55,815 nucleotides of DNA from Candidatus Effluviviaceae Genus V sp. (GTDB taxonomy: Bacteria; Joyebacterota; Joyebacteria; Joyebacterales; Joyebacteraceae), in assembly GCA_014728125.1 (NCBI GenBank), contig WJMD01000057.1, positions 1 through 55,815 of the forward strand. Reading direction: 5' to 3'. The notes beneath the pieces are model-generated. The model was not told the origin of the DNA, ran no database searches, and saw only the letters and a list, made by a program, of their open reading frames with translations. Made by a program: the position numbers and the translations under genes. This document shows positions 30,394 to 39,057 of this stretch, in pieces (the first letter of the stretch is position 1; each line of letters opens with the position of its first letter).

Positions 30394-31527
30394 ATGATGC
30401 CGGGCGCCGGGCTCAGTGCGGGTGTTGCGTCCGTCCGGTTCCTCGGAACACGGCTCGTCGCTGCTGCTCTTCTGGGTGTTCTTCCGGCTCTTCTCTCGCA
30501 CGGTTCGGCCGAGGCCGCTGACCGTGAGGATGAAGCCGCGGGAGGTGCCGGAGGCTGGTTCGCGCTGCCGTATGTGTTCTACTCGCCCGAGACCGAGTTC
30601 GGTGGAGGCGTCACAGGCGGGTTCTTCCTGGGGTCCGAGAGGCGGCCATCGAGCGTGCAGGCCGCCGTGAGCTACACGCAGCTCGCGCAGTTCTCCTTCG
30701 AGTTCTTTCCGGAGTTCTCCCTGGACGACGATCGCTGGCGCGTGTCGGTCGAGGCGGCCGCCCGCGAGTTCCCCGATGCGTTCTACGGAATCGGGCCGGG
30801 AGCCTCCGAGGACGACGAGGAGACCTACACGTCGAGAGATGTGACGGCGCGCGTGGTCGTGTCGCGGCGTACCCGGGGATGTCTCCGCACAGGGCTCAGA
30901 ACCGATGTCTCCGGGACCGACATCGCCGACGTCGAGTCGGGCGGCCTTCTGGACGACGGCGCTGTCGAGGGGTTCGATGGAGGCACGGTCTTCGGGGCCG
31001 GTCCCGTGCTCATCTGGGACTCGCGCGACAATGCCGTGTTCCCAACGGCCGGCGCGTTCATCGAGATCGACTTTCTGGTGTATGACCGAAGGACGTGGAG
31101 CGACTACGACTTCACGAGACTTGAGGTTGATGGGCGCCGTTTCGCGTCCGCGGCCGGGCAGCACGTGTTCGGACTCCGCGGCTACGTCGAGATCGTTGAT
31201 GGCGATGTGCCCTTCTTCGCTCTGCCGCGCCTCGGGGGTGTCCGACTGATGCGAGGATACCGGGAGGGCCGTTTCCGCGACAACTGCTGCGCTGCCGTAC
31301 AGTTCGAGTATCGTCCGCCCCTTCCGGGCAGGTTCCGGGGAGCCGTCTTCGGGTCGGTCGGTGCCGTTGCGTCCTCCCTGGACGGGCTGGGCCGGGAGCG
31401 TCTCGAGCTCGCGGGGGGAGCGGGGCTCAGGTACCGCATCAACGACGCCGGCCTGCACATTCGCGCGGACTACGCTCTCGGCAGGGAAGGCGGCGGCTTC
31501 TACCTGACGATCGGCGAGGCGTTCTGA
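30394..31527 (+). CDS. Outer-membrane surface antigen (Omp85/BamA-like barrel)
   Basis: A 377-residue protein with a signal peptide (LVAAALLGVLPALLSHGSAEA). It lacks POTRA domains. The barrel has typical bacterial surface antigen (D15) features: FALPYVFYSPETEFGGG near the start, VLIWDSRDNAVFPTAGAFIEID, LGGVRLMRGYREGRFRDN (the VRGY/F-type motif of Omp85 loop 6) and a terminal YLTIGEAF. The group with this layout is related to patatin-type or BamA-like translocation barrels. ATG at 30394 is the preferred start, 139 bases after the previous gene. Confidence 0.82.
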   Translation: MMPGAGLSAGVASVRFLGTRLVAAALLGVLPALLSHGSAEAADREDEAAGGAGGWFALPYVFYSPETEFGGGVTGGFFLGSERRPSSVQAAVSYTQLAQFSFEFFPEFSLDDDRWRVSVEAAAREFPDAFYGIGPGASEDDEETYTSRDVTARVVVSRRTRGCLRTGLRTDVSGTDIADVESGGLLDDGAVEGFDGGTVFGAGPVLIWDSRDNAVFPTAGAFIEIDFLVYDRRTWSDYDFTRLEVDGRRFASAAGQHVFGLRGYVEIVDGDVPFFALPRLGGVRLMRGYREGRFRDNCCAAVQFEYRPPLPGRFRGAVFGSVGAVASSLDGLGRERLELAGGAGLRYRINDAGLHIRADYALGREGGGFYLTIGEAF

Positions 31528-31551
31528 TCCCACGAGTCTCCGGGAGGCAGG

Positions 31552-31944
31552 ATGTACGTACGCGCCCTCGTTGTGTGGTGCGTTCTGGCGGTCGTGGCTG
31601 TCCTGAACGGTGTGGTCAGGAACGCGTTGCTGACTCCCGGAATGGGCGAGGAACGAGCCCACGTGTTGAGCACGGTGACGCTCTCGGTCCTGATCATCGG
31701 GGTCGCGCTTGCTTTCGCCCGCTGGATCGGTCTCCGATCACGTCTCGATGCCGCCATGGTCGGGCTTCTCTGGGTGCTCCTTACCCTCTCCTTCGAGTTC
31801 CTGGCCGGGCATTTCGTCTTCGGTCACGCGTGGGAGAAGCTGCTTGCCGACTACAACGTCCTGCGCGGGCGTGTCTGGATCGTGATTCCGGTCGTGACCT
31901 ACCTGGCACCGGGCATAGCGCGTCGGATCGTCGTGACCGGATAG
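31552..31944 (+). CDS. Four-helix membrane protein
   Basis: A 130-residue protein with four hydrophobic helices at about residues 3-23, 38-58, 65-88 and 108-126. No Cys or recognisable motif; Arg and Glu near helix ends. GGGAGGCAGG precedes the ATG. It may be transcribed with the surface antigen gene 24 bases upstream. Unknown function. Confidence 0.75.
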   Translation: MYVRALVVWCVLAVVAVLNGVVRNALLTPGMGEERAHVLSTVTLSVLIIGVALAFARWIGLRSRLDAAMVGLLWVLLTLSFEFLAGHFVFGHAWEKLLADYNVLRGRVWIVIPVVTYLAPGIARRIVVTG

Positions 31945-32020
31945 CGGCACATCCGTCCGCGGCGGCGCGTGGGCAGGGAGAGGACTGTGTGAGCGACCGT
32001 TCCCCGGAGCGACGAGGCGA

Positions 32021-32542
32021 ATGGAGACACGATTCAGGTTCGATAGCGAGATCATCGAGACGGTTCTCAGCGGATACGTGCTGTCCCCGCACGGTGTCCA
32101 CGGGATGGGACACTGGGCGCGCGTTCTCGAAACGGGATTGCGATTGGCGGAGGTCACGGGAGCTGACCCGTCGGTCGTCGTGTTCTTCGCCCTGCTGCAT
32201 GACGCGCGCCGCGTCAACGACGGCAGGGACCCCGGGCACGGCCGGCGCGGCGCAGAGCTCGCGGCGGCCGTCGGCGCGCCGAAGCTGGGTCTGTCGGACC
32301 CGCAGCTCGAGCTTCTGACAGCCGCCTGCGAGCGCCATACGGATGGACTGACCGAAGGGGACGTAACGGTCCTGACCTGCTGGGACGCCGACAGGCTGGA
32401 CCTGTGGCGCGTCTCGATCACGCCGGATGATCGCTATCTGTGTACGCGGGCGGCCCGGAACGAGATACTGAAACGCTGGGCACGCGAGCGCAGCCTCTCG
32501 GGGTACGTGCCGGACTTCGTGTCCGCGTACTGGATCAGGTGA
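32021..32542 (+). CDS. HD-domain phosphohydrolase-like protein
   Basis: A 173-residue cytoplasmic protein with HD-domain motifs: GVHGMGHWARVLETGLRLAE (first His), LLHDARR (the HD pair), GHGRRGAELAA and LTCWDADRLDL (last Asp). These bind a metal and hydrolyse phosphate esters, often of nucleotides. The substrate is unknown. GGCGA before the ATG is a weak ribosome site. Confidence 0.85.
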   Translation: METRFRFDSEIIETVLSGYVLSPHGVHGMGHWARVLETGLRLAEVTGADPSVVVFFALLHDARRVNDGRDPGHGRRGAELAAAVGAPKLGLSDPQLELLTAACERHTDGLTEGDVTVLTCWDADRLDLWRVSITPDDRYLCTRAARNEILKRWARERSLSGYVPDFVSAYWIR

Positions 32543-32586
32543 GTCGAGATGGGTTGTGCTGCTTCTTCTGACAGGGGAGTGGAACG

Positions 32587-33006
32587 ATGTCGTACGAGAC
32601 GCACTGGGAACCTGATGGTGTTCGATGGGTCTACAGGGGCGTCATGACGGACGACGACATACTCCGAAGCAACCTCGAGCTCTACGATGACCCGCGGTTC
32701 GACACGCTCAAGTACCAGATAGCCGACCTGAGGGGCATCGAGAGCTTCGAGGGAAGCGCTCGAGCGGTCCGTCGGCTCTCCCGCATGGACCGCGACCAGG
32801 CGGTCAGGAATCCGAACGTCAAAGTGGCGATCCTCGCCGATGAGGCACTCGTCCGGGGCATCGCCAACGTCTACGCGATGTCGGGCGTCGATGCGCCTTG
32901 GGAGACGCGGGTCTTCGAGTCAGAGAAGGAGGCCAGGGCGTGGCTTGCCGAGGCGACGGCGGGTCCGGAGTCCACCTCCGCGAGCGAGGAGTCGACCGGT
33001 GAGTGA
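32587..33006 (+). CDS. STAS/SpoIIAA-like small protein
   Basis: A 139-residue protein: strand-rich start (YETHWEPDGVRWVYRGVMTDDDILRSNLELYDDPRFDTLKYQIADLRGIESFE), followed by helices (AVRRLSRMDRDQAVRNPNVKVAILADEALVRGIANVYAMSG) and an acidic tail. This matches the small SpoIIAA-like family with a STAS-type alpha/beta fold, whose partners are mostly unknown. The next start lies 3 bases after the stop. Confidence 0.7.
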   Translation: MSYETHWEPDGVRWVYRGVMTDDDILRSNLELYDDPRFDTLKYQIADLRGIESFEGSARAVRRLSRMDRDQAVRNPNVKVAILADEALVRGIANVYAMSGVDAPWETRVFESEKEARAWLAEATAGPESTSASEESTGE

Positions 33007-33009
33007 ACT

Positions 33010-33498
33010 GTGGAGGTCGGTGTGAACCGCGGCGACAGGACACTCGAGCTCGATCCTCAGGCGCCCGTGTCGGCAGTTGCCGAGACACGCATCGCGGCAC
33101 CTGCGGACGTCGCGTGGTCGACGCTGGCAGATCTGAACACGTGGCCCGACTGGAACCCGGATGTCGAGGCGATGCGTCACAACGGTCGGGTTGAGCCGGG
33201 ATCGCGGTTCCGCTGGAAGGCGGGCGGACTCTCGATCGCCTCGCGTTTCGTTGACGTGGTGCGTCCCGACCTCCTCTCCTGGACCGGCAGAGCTCTGGGC
33301 CTCCGCGCGGCGCATCGCTGGACGTTCACCGAGGTCGACGGCGGGACGGTCGTCAGGACCGAGGAGACGTTCGACGGACTGCTCACGCGCATCATGCCCG
33401 GGAAGCTGCGGGCGACGCTGGCGACATCCCTGGAACACGCCCTGGAGGCTCTCGGGCGCGAGAGCGAACGTCGTGCGCGGGCCCGCGGCCGGGACTGA
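33010..33498 (+). CDS. SRPBCC/polyketide cyclase-like lipid-binding protein
   Basis: A 162-residue protein with the START/SRPBCC pattern: ETRIAAPADVAWSTLADLNTWPDWNPDVEAM, RFRWKAGGLSIASRFVDVVRPDLLSWTGRALG and a long C-terminal helix (LRATLATSLEHALEALGRESER). These helix-grip proteins bind hydrophobic ligands; no catalytic function is visible. GTG at 33010; another GTG at 33022 is possible. It follows the STAS-like gene by 3 bases, so the two are coupled. Confidence 0.85.
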   Translation: MEVGVNRGDRTLELDPQAPVSAVAETRIAAPADVAWSTLADLNTWPDWNPDVEAMRHNGRVEPGSRFRWKAGGLSIASRFVDVVRPDLLSWTGRALGLRAAHRWTFTEVDGGTVVRTEETFDGLLTRIMPGKLRATLATSLEHALEALGRESERRARARGRD

Positions 33499-33637
33499 GC
33501 GGCGGTACGCTCTGTCCGACGGTCGTCTGGTGCGGAGGCGGGACGAAGGAAAGGTGACGGAGAACGTGACGTGCTCTGCATCGTTCCGGGGACCGTTGGA
33601 GCTTGGGCAGAGTGTACGACTCGACTGCGTCCGCTGA
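33473..33637 (+). CDS. Possible small protein, weak support
   Basis: A 54-codon frame overlaps the SRPBCC end and continues RYALSDGRLVRRRDEGKVTENVTCSASFRGPLELGQSVRLDCVR with codon third positions of coding type. Start GTG at 33473 has no clear ribosome site; GTG at 33533 would give about 34 residues. I cannot place it in a family; the 240-base gap holds nothing else that I recognise. Confidence 0.25.
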   Translation: MRGPAAGTERRYALSDGRLVRRRDEGKVTENVTCSASFRGPLELGQSVRLDCVR

Positions 33638-33738
33638 TGCGCGCCGCCTGTCCGGAGCCCACGACGCATGCCGACGATGCACTCGAAGGGGGCTCGAGAA
33701 CGTAGTATGATGGTCTGCGTGTCTCGAGGAGGGCACAT

Positions 33739-33975
33739 ATGAAGTACGAGGTGACCAAGGACGTTCTCTACGCCAGCACGCTCTGTCCGCACGGATACCA
33801 GTGTCTCACGGACGGAGAGGGACACGTCTGCAAGGTCGTGCGATCGGTCCCCGACGACGGCGTCGTCGTCGAAACGCAGCGCCGCGTCGATTGCCCGTAC
33901 GCCTCGAAGTGCAAGGACGGTGTTCACTGCACGTGTCCGACACGAAGAGAGCTGTACACGAAGTTCGGTCTCTAG
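33739..33975 (+). CDS. Small Cys-rich protein, unknown function
   Basis: A 78-residue protein with six Cys in an ordered layout: TLCPHGYQCLTDGEGHVCKV, then DCPYASKCKDGVHCTC and a Lys/Phe-containing tail. No signal peptide, so the Cys probably bind a metal such as zinc in the cytoplasm. GAGGAGG precedes the ATG by about 9 bases. I recognise no family. Confidence 0.7.
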   Translation: MKYEVTKDVLYASTLCPHGYQCLTDGEGHVCKVVRSVPDDGVVVETQRRVDCPYASKCKDGVHCTCPTRRELYTKFGL

Positions 33976-34009
33976 CGACGCCCGACGTTACCTCTGACGG
34001 AGAACAGCC

Positions 34010-34957
34010 GTGCGGATGCTGGACCTCGAGACGCTGGATGAGTATCGCGCGGCCTACCACGACGAGTCGATCTGGACCCCCGTCGCGCAGGAAATCTGTC
34101 TCAGGCACGGGCTTGAGAACGACGCGGTGGCCCGCGGCCCCGACGGGACGCACATTGTCTTCTTCGTCGGTGATGCGCTCGTTCTGAAGCTCTTCTCGCC
34201 GCTCTTCCCCGACGATATCGAAGCCGAGTCCCTGGTGACTCCTCATCTGGCGGGACGCCTGGGCGTCAGGACGCCCGCCATCGTGGGGCGCGGGGTGTGC
34301 GCGGGCTGGCGGTACCTTCTGATGACGCGCGTCGACGGGCGGCCGGCGGTCGACCTGTGGTCCGAGCTCACGCGCTCCGACCAGCTGAATGTGGTGAGCG
34401 ATGTCGGGCGGCTGGTCGGCCGTCTGCGCGAAGTGTCCCTCGAGGGTCTCGGTGCACTGGAGATCGACTGGGTGGGCTTTCTGAAGCGCCAGCTCGGCCG
34501 GGCGCACCTCCGCGAGACGCCCTGTGGGATGGACCTGTCGTTCTCCGATGTGGAGTCGTTCGCCGGGACGGTCGAGATCGACCGTAGGGCCGGCGGCCGG
34601 CGCGTGCTGCTGCTGGCCGACATCACGGATGAGCATCTGCTGCTGACGAAGCAGGATGGGGCCCGAGGGCTCTTCGGACTCGTTGACTTCGGTGACGCCT
34701 TCATAGGGCACCCGGATTACGAACTCGTTGCGCCGGGGTTGACGCTGGCACGCGGCGACCGGGAGTTCCTGAGAACACTGCTTGTGTCCGCGGGATACGA
34801 TGTGGACGGCGACGCGGTGAACCTGCGCCGTCGATTGATGCTCCAGACGCTCGTTCACAGGTACGCAACGCTGGTGGACGCCGTGAGAACCGTCCCAGAC
34901 GCGGCAGGTGCGGCATCGCTCGAGGAGCTGTCGCGCCGTCTCTGGCCGGTCGACTGA
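34010..34957 (+). CDS. APH-like phosphotransferase (aminoglycoside phosphotransferase fold)
   Basis: A 315-residue protein. Early Lys-containing strand DALVLKLFSPLFPDDIEAES is the kinase lysine region; LLMTRVDGRPA is the hinge. The catalytic loop reads LLADITDEHLLL and the metal-binding loop LVDFGDAFIGHPDYEL. The catalytic loop lacks the canonical HGD, but the remaining order fits the phosphotransferase family often of unknown substrate. Start GTG at 34010 after GACGGAG; ATG at 34016 is possible. Confidence 0.78.
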   Translation: MRMLDLETLDEYRAAYHDESIWTPVAQEICLRHGLENDAVARGPDGTHIVFFVGDALVLKLFSPLFPDDIEAESLVTPHLAGRLGVRTPAIVGRGVCAGWRYLLMTRVDGRPAVDLWSELTRSDQLNVVSDVGRLVGRLREVSLEGLGALEIDWVGFLKRQLGRAHLRETPCGMDLSFSDVESFAGTVEIDRRAGGRRVLLLADITDEHLLLTKQDGARGLFGLVDFGDAFIGHPDYELVAPGLTLARGDREFLRTLLVSAGYDVDGDAVNLRRRLMLQTLVHRYATLVDAVRTVPDAAGAASLEELSRRLWPVD

Positions 34958-34991
34958 GCACGGAGACCCACCGTCACGAGGGGATCAGTCC

Positions 34992-35318
34992 ATGAGTCAG
35001 GCGAAGTACGCCGCCCGGTGCGGAATCTACTGCGGCGAGTGTGACTACAGGGAGAGGATGGGGTGCCCCGGGTGCGCCGACGCCGCGGGGGCGATGTTCT
35101 GGGGAACGTGCCCGATCGCGTCCTGCTGCATGGAAAGGGGACTCGAGCACTGCGGACTCTGCGAGGACTTCCCATGCAGTGATCTCAAGGCCTTCGCATA
35201 CGACGAGGAGCAGGGGGACGACGGCAGGAGGATCCAGCAGCTCGAGGCCTGGAACGAGATCGGCTTCGACGAGTGGGCAGGGCGACGAGGGAGACGTGAG
35301 GACCGAGGAGTCTCCTAG
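34992..35318 (+). CDS. DUF3795 Cys-rich protein
   Basis: A 108-residue protein rich in Cys: ARCGIYCGECDYRERMGCPGC, GTCPIASCCMERGLEHCGLCEDFPCSDLKAF. This order is the DUF3795 signature, probably a metal-binding protein of unknown role. Start ATG at 34992; the previous gene stops 34 bases before it. Confidence 0.88.
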   Translation: MSQAKYAARCGIYCGECDYRERMGCPGCADAAGAMFWGTCPIASCCMERGLEHCGLCEDFPCSDLKAFAYDEEQGDDGRRIQQLEAWNEIGFDEWAGRRGRREDRGVS

Positions 35319-35332
35319 AAGGGACCGAGGCC

Positions 35333-35551
35333 GTGGGCAGTGACAAGAAGGCGGAACCGAGAACCCGTGCGGGATGCGCGCTGGCGTGTCCGGTGTGCGG
35401 TCACGAGCGGTTCTGGGTCCGTGAGGCACAGCTCAACACGCGCCTGATGAGCTTCCTCGATCTCGACTTCGTGAATCCACGTGGGCAGTGCTACATCTGT
35501 GGGAACTGCCGCCACATCATGTGGTTCTACGGTGAAGATGAGCGACCGTAG
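35333..35551 (+). CDS. Small zinc-ribbon protein
   Basis: A 72-residue protein with a zinc ribbon: LACPVCGHERFWVREAQLN then QCYICGNCRHIMWFYG. Such ribbons are found in many uncharacterised proteins. GTG start after AAGGGACCGAGG. Its last 14 bases overlap the start of the next gene. Confidence 0.72.
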   Translation: MGSDKKAEPRTRAGCALACPVCGHERFWVREAQLNTRLMSFLDLDFVNPRGQCYICGNCRHIMWFYGEDERP

Positions 35552-36491
35552 CGTGCGATCCGCGCGCTGTTCCAGCGACCGCGTCGTGTTCTGCATCCTG
35601 GTGAACGACAGCGACGAGGCGGACTCCGCCGCGCTGCTGATCCGGAGTCTCAGAGACTTCGGTGGCCGGTTGTCCGGAAGCGACGTCTGCGTCCTGCACC
35701 CGCCGGGTACGAAGCCCCGGTCGATGTCCGACAGCCTCGGGTCGCTGGAGGCGTCCGGGCCGGGGAACCTCTTGGCGGTCGAACTCGAGGCCGATGCTGA
35801 GGTCGTCCGGTATCCGTTCGGCCGGAAGACGGCGGCCTGCGCCCAGGTCGAGTCGATCGCACGCGGGCGGTACCGGTCGCTGGTCTGGATGGCGCCCCAG
35901 TGCCTCGTCGTCAATGAGCCGGACCTTCTAACTCTCGACGGAGAGGTCGCCGCCGCGTTCCGGGCGGTTCACATCCGGAACATAGGGTCTCCTGCGGAGG
36001 CTCCGCCCGACGCGTTCTGGAAGAGCGTCTACGGTCTTGTGGGCGCCGATCCCGCTGCTGCGACGGTCAGGTCGCTCGTCGATGACAGGGAGATCCGTCC
36101 GTATTTCAACAGCCACCTGTTCGCTGTCGATCCGGGCCTCGGTCTCCTGGCGCGGTGGCTCAAGCTCTTCCGGACCGCCATTGGGGACCGGTCCCTGCAG
36201 CAGGGGCCGTGCGCGGACGACCTGCATCGCATCTTTCTGCACCAGGCGATCCTCTCGGCACTCGTTTCCCGGGAGCCGGGCTCCGACCGTGTCATCCACC
36301 TCCCGCCCGGATACAGCTATCCGCTGCACTTTCACCCGGGCGTTCCCCGCCTCCGCCGCGCCCGGACGCTTGACGACTGCACCTGTCCGGTCTACGAGGG
36401 CGCGTTCGCCTATCCCGAGACGCTCAACGGGCTGGTCCCGGGCGACAGGATGAAGGCGTGGCTCGCACACTTCGCTCCGCCGCGGGGGTGA
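35538..36491 (+). CDS. Hypothetical protein, possibly glycosyltransferase-like
   Basis: A 317-residue cytoplasmic protein. The first strand and loop VVFCILVNDSDEADSAALLIRSLRDFGG resemble a nucleotide-diphospho-sugar transferase start, and SLVWMAPQCLVVNEPDLL could be a DXD-like region without the Asp pair. PYFNSHLFAVDPGLGLLARWLKLF and LHRIFLHQAILSALV are also of the type found in these proteins. The evidence is weak, so I do not assign a function. It overlaps the zinc-ribbon gene by 14 bases. Confidence 0.6.
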   Translation: MSDRSVRSARCSSDRVVFCILVNDSDEADSAALLIRSLRDFGGRLSGSDVCVLHPPGTKPRSMSDSLGSLEASGPGNLLAVELEADAEVVRYPFGRKTAACAQVESIARGRYRSLVWMAPQCLVVNEPDLLTLDGEVAAAFRAVHIRNIGSPAEAPPDAFWKSVYGLVGADPAAATVRSLVDDREIRPYFNSHLFAVDPGLGLLARWLKLFRTAIGDRSLQQGPCADDLHRIFLHQAILSALVSREPGSDRVIHLPPGYSYPLHFHPGVPRLRRARTLDDCTCPVYEGAFAYPETLNGLVPGDRMKAWLAHFAPPRG

Positions 36492-36514
36492 GATGGCGGT
36501 CGTTCGACACGCTC

Positions 36515-36543
36515 TTGACCGGTGCGCATGAATGCCATAGTAT
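36515..36543 (+). promoter_or_regulatory. Sigma-70-like promoter for the GlsB/YeaQ gene
   Basis: TTGACC (36515-36520), a 17-base spacer and TAGTAT (36538-36543), 53 bases before the ATG at 36597. Confidence 0.6.
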
Positions 36544-36596
36544 CGTTGGGTCTTCTTTAGCGGGCACGTTCACCCTCCACGCGAGGAAAAGTCACC

Positions 36597-36854
36597 ATGG
36601 GACTGCTGTCCTGGATCATCTTCGGCGCGCTCGCAGGCTGGGTGGCGGGCCTCATCATGGGAGCGCGGCAGGGCTGCTGCCTGACGGTGATCGTCGGCAT
36701 CGTCGGCGCCTTCATCGGCGGGCTCATCATGGAGCTCGTGACGGGCACGGGTTTCTCGTTCGCCTTCAATCTGAGGAGCTTTCTCGTCGCGGTCGTCGGA
36801 TCGATCGTGCTTCTCGCGATCGTGCTGGGCGCGACGGGGCGGCGGCGCCCGTAG
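36597..36854 (+). CDS. GlsB/YeaQ/YmgE-family membrane protein
   Basis: An 85-residue protein with three transmembrane helices and the family's Gly motifs: IIFGALAGWVAGLIMG, VIVGIVGAFIGGLIM and VAVVGSIVLLAIVLG. Members are often stress-induced; mechanism is unknown. It has its own promoter and is followed by a strong hairpin terminator, so it is a single transcription unit. Confidence 0.9.
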   Translation: MGLLSWIIFGALAGWVAGLIMGARQGCCLTVIVGIVGAFIGGLIMELVTGTGFSFAFNLRSFLVAVVGSIVLLAIVLGATGRRRP

Positions 36855-36893
36855 GGCGGCTCCGCTGAATCGGGTGATCATCGGATCTGTGAG

Positions 36894-36928
36894 GACCGGG
36901 GCCTGAAGGCCCCGGTCCGGTCTTGTTT
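36894..36928 (+). terminator. Rho-independent-type terminator
   Basis: A perfect 10-bp stem, GACCGGGGCC (36894-36903) and GGCCCCGGTC (36908-36917), with loop TGAA, followed by a T-rich but interrupted tract (CTTGTTT). It closes the GlsB/YeaQ unit. Confidence 0.75.
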
Positions 36929-36983
36929 GGGGCCGTGTCCGACGTGTGGTAGTCTGGCGGCATCCAGATCGAGGGAGAGCGAC

Positions 36984-38516
36984 ATGGGGCAGGAAAAGCG
37001 CGTGCTGCGTCTCGAGCGTGTCGCGGCGCTGACGGACGGGCTGGTTGAGCTCCAGCGCATCTTCGACGGTGCGCCGGACTACGTTCGTCTGACAACGGGA
37101 GCCGGTCCGACGGGGCGGGAGGCACGCGACCTCTGGGATCTCATCCCGGCCGGGGTCAGCCGGGCGGACAAGTGGGTCTTTGTCCTCCGGTACGGCACGA
37201 AGCCCGTCGGCTGTCTTGACCTCCTTCGTGACTACCCGGGGCCCGGGACCGACTTCCTCGGTCTCCTTGTCATACCGGAGAGCTTGAGAGGCAGAGGCCT
37301 CGGCCGGAGAGCGCATGAAACGGCGGAGAAACTGCTTCGGGCATGGGGCACGGAGCGGCTGCGGCTCGGCGTGCTCGAGGACAACGACGCTGCCGCGTTC
37401 TGGGAACGCATGGGGTTCCGCCGGACGGGAGAACGCACACCGTACGCGTCGGACACGCGCGAGCGCGAGGTGCTTCTCTTCGAGAAAACGCTCGCGCCCG
37501 ACGCGCGTGTGACGGAGGACCGGCCGAGGCGGCGCAGACGTCTCCGGTTCGTGTCGGACGACCTCGTCGACCAGATCGTCCGGGGTACCAAGACCGCCAG
37601 CATCTGCCGTCTCGGTGAGGTCGATCTCATTGAGGATGTGTTCGACGACCCGCTGTTCGTTGGCGAGGCGTACGATGTCTTCGACATGAACGGGGCACGC
37701 AGAACGACGGTCCGCGTCCTCGGGATGGAGCTCGCACGCTGGGACGATATACCTGAGCGTCTCTGGCGCGGCGAGGGGAACCGGAGCGTCGACGAGTTCA
37801 GGGAAGACCATGTGGGGTACCTCGAGGATCCCGGACCCGATACGGAGTTCGTGGCGTACTACTTCACCGTCGTCCCGGCAGCCGATGCGTCGCTGGACCT
37901 CGAACTGCGCGAGTACGCGGACAGCGACTGGGAGGCGGTCTGCGCCATCCACGACAGCGCTCGACCGGTCGAACTCGGCTCGCTCGGTCCCGGGGTCCGC
38001 TGGAGCACGATGGCCGACATCGCCGAGGAGGACAGGTTCTTCGAGGGGCGGACCTTCGTTGCCGAGTCCGGTGGTCGCGTGGTCGGTTTCGTGACGGCCG
38101 AGGGACCGGAGCTCTCCTGGCTCTACGTCGACCCGGACCACGTCGGGAGAGGCGTCGGGCGGTCGCTCGTTGAGCTGGTCGTGCCGCTCATCGGCCGGGA
38201 CGGCTTCGTCCTCTGCGTCGCCGGCAATCTTTCGGCACGCCGGTTCTACGACCGGTGCGGGTTCACCCCCGCGGCGGTGTTCCCGGGCTCCGTGGGCGAC
38301 ACGCCGTGCGGCTGCGTCCGGCTGTGCCTTCCGTGGAGCCGGCACCGTGACAGGCCGCCGCGCCCGACGGACCGGTCGCTGGAGCTCTCAGGGTTCTCCA
38401 GCGAACATCGTGGGGGTCCCGTGCGGTGCGCCGACGGCGTCTGGCGGTGGTCGGCGGAAGTGGACGGAGACGGGGAGCAACTGAATGACCGACGTGCCGA
38501 GACGCCCGAGTCGTGA
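36984..38516 (+). CDS. Three-domain GNAT-ASCH-GNAT protein
   Basis: A 510-residue protein. Residues about 8-172 are a GNAT domain (LGLLVIPESLRGRGLGRRAHETAEKLL; DNDAAAFWERMGFRR). Residues 185-300 are an ASCH domain (SDDLVDQIVRGTKTASICRLG...VGEAYDVFDMNGARR...RVLGMELARWDDIP), a PUA-like fold thought to bind RNA or nucleotides. Residues 305-450 are a second GNAT (SWLYVDPDHVGRGVGRSLVEL; AGNLSARRFYDRCGF). The last 60 residues are polar. The ASCH domain may present an RNA substrate for acetylation, which is inference only. ATG follows GGGAGAG. Confidence 0.85.
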   Translation: MGQEKRVLRLERVAALTDGLVELQRIFDGAPDYVRLTTGAGPTGREARDLWDLIPAGVSRADKWVFVLRYGTKPVGCLDLLRDYPGPGTDFLGLLVIPESLRGRGLGRRAHETAEKLLRAWGTERLRLGVLEDNDAAAFWERMGFRRTGERTPYASDTREREVLLFEKTLAPDARVTEDRPRRRRRLRFVSDDLVDQIVRGTKTASICRLGEVDLIEDVFDDPLFVGEAYDVFDMNGARRTTVRVLGMELARWDDIPERLWRGEGNRSVDEFREDHVGYLEDPGPDTEFVAYYFTVVPAADASLDLELREYADSDWEAVCAIHDSARPVELGSLGPGVRWSTMADIAEEDRFFEGRTFVAESGGRVVGFVTAEGPELSWLYVDPDHVGRGVGRSLVELVVPLIGRDGFVLCVAGNLSARRFYDRCGFTPAAVFPGSVGDTPCGCVRLCLPWSRHRDRPPRPTDRSLELSGFSSEHRGGPVRCADGVWRWSAEVDGDGEQLNDRRAETPES

Positions 38517-39057
38517 TGAGGTGCTTGCGGCTGAGGGCGCAAGGGTCCCGGACGTCATTGCGCCGGGGCTCAGGATCCTCTTCTGCGGCATCAACCCCGG
38601 ACTCTATTCCGGGGCTGTCGGGCACCATTTCGCGCGCCCGGGGAACCGCTTCTGGAAGGCGCTCGCCGGCTCCGGACTGACGCGCGGAGAGGTGTCCCCG
38701 TTCGACGAACGGACGCTCCTCGAGCACGGGATCGGCATCACGAACCTCGTCGGGAGAGCGACCGCCAGGGCCGAGGAACTGACGCCGGCCGAGCTCCGGG
38801 GCGGACTGGGCGCGCTGACCGTCAAGGCCCGTCGCTACGGACCCCGGTACGTTGCGATGCTCGGCATCGGAGCCTACAGGATAGCGTTCGGACGGCGCGA
38901 GGCGGAGCTCGGACTCCGGCCAGAGACGGTCGGCGGCGTGCCCCTGTGGCTCCTTCCCAATCCCAGCGGGCTCAACGCCCACTACAGCGTCGGCGACCTG
39001 TCGACGCTCTTCGCGGACCTCAGACTGGCGGCATTCGGGCCGGGGGAGGGACCGTGA
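38485..39057 (+). CDS. mug: G:T/U mismatch-specific DNA glycosylase (Mug)
   Basis: A 190-residue uracil-DNA glycosylase family 2 protein. The catalytic motif is LFCGINPGLYSG and the second motif LPNPSGLNAHY; the middle ITNLVGRATARAEEL matches the family. It removes uracil or other lesions opposite guanine. The gene overlaps the GNAT-ASCH-GNAT gene by 32 bases and the next by 4, so the run of genes is likely one operon. Confidence 0.92.
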   Translation: MTDVPRRPSRDEVLAAEGARVPDVIAPGLRILFCGINPGLYSGAVGHHFARPGNRFWKALAGSGLTRGEVSPFDERTLLEHGIGITNLVGRATARAEELTPAELRGGLGALTVKARRYGPRYVAMLGIGAYRIAFGRREAELGLRPETVGGVPLWLLPNPSGLNAHYSVGDLSTLFADLRLAAFGPGEGP

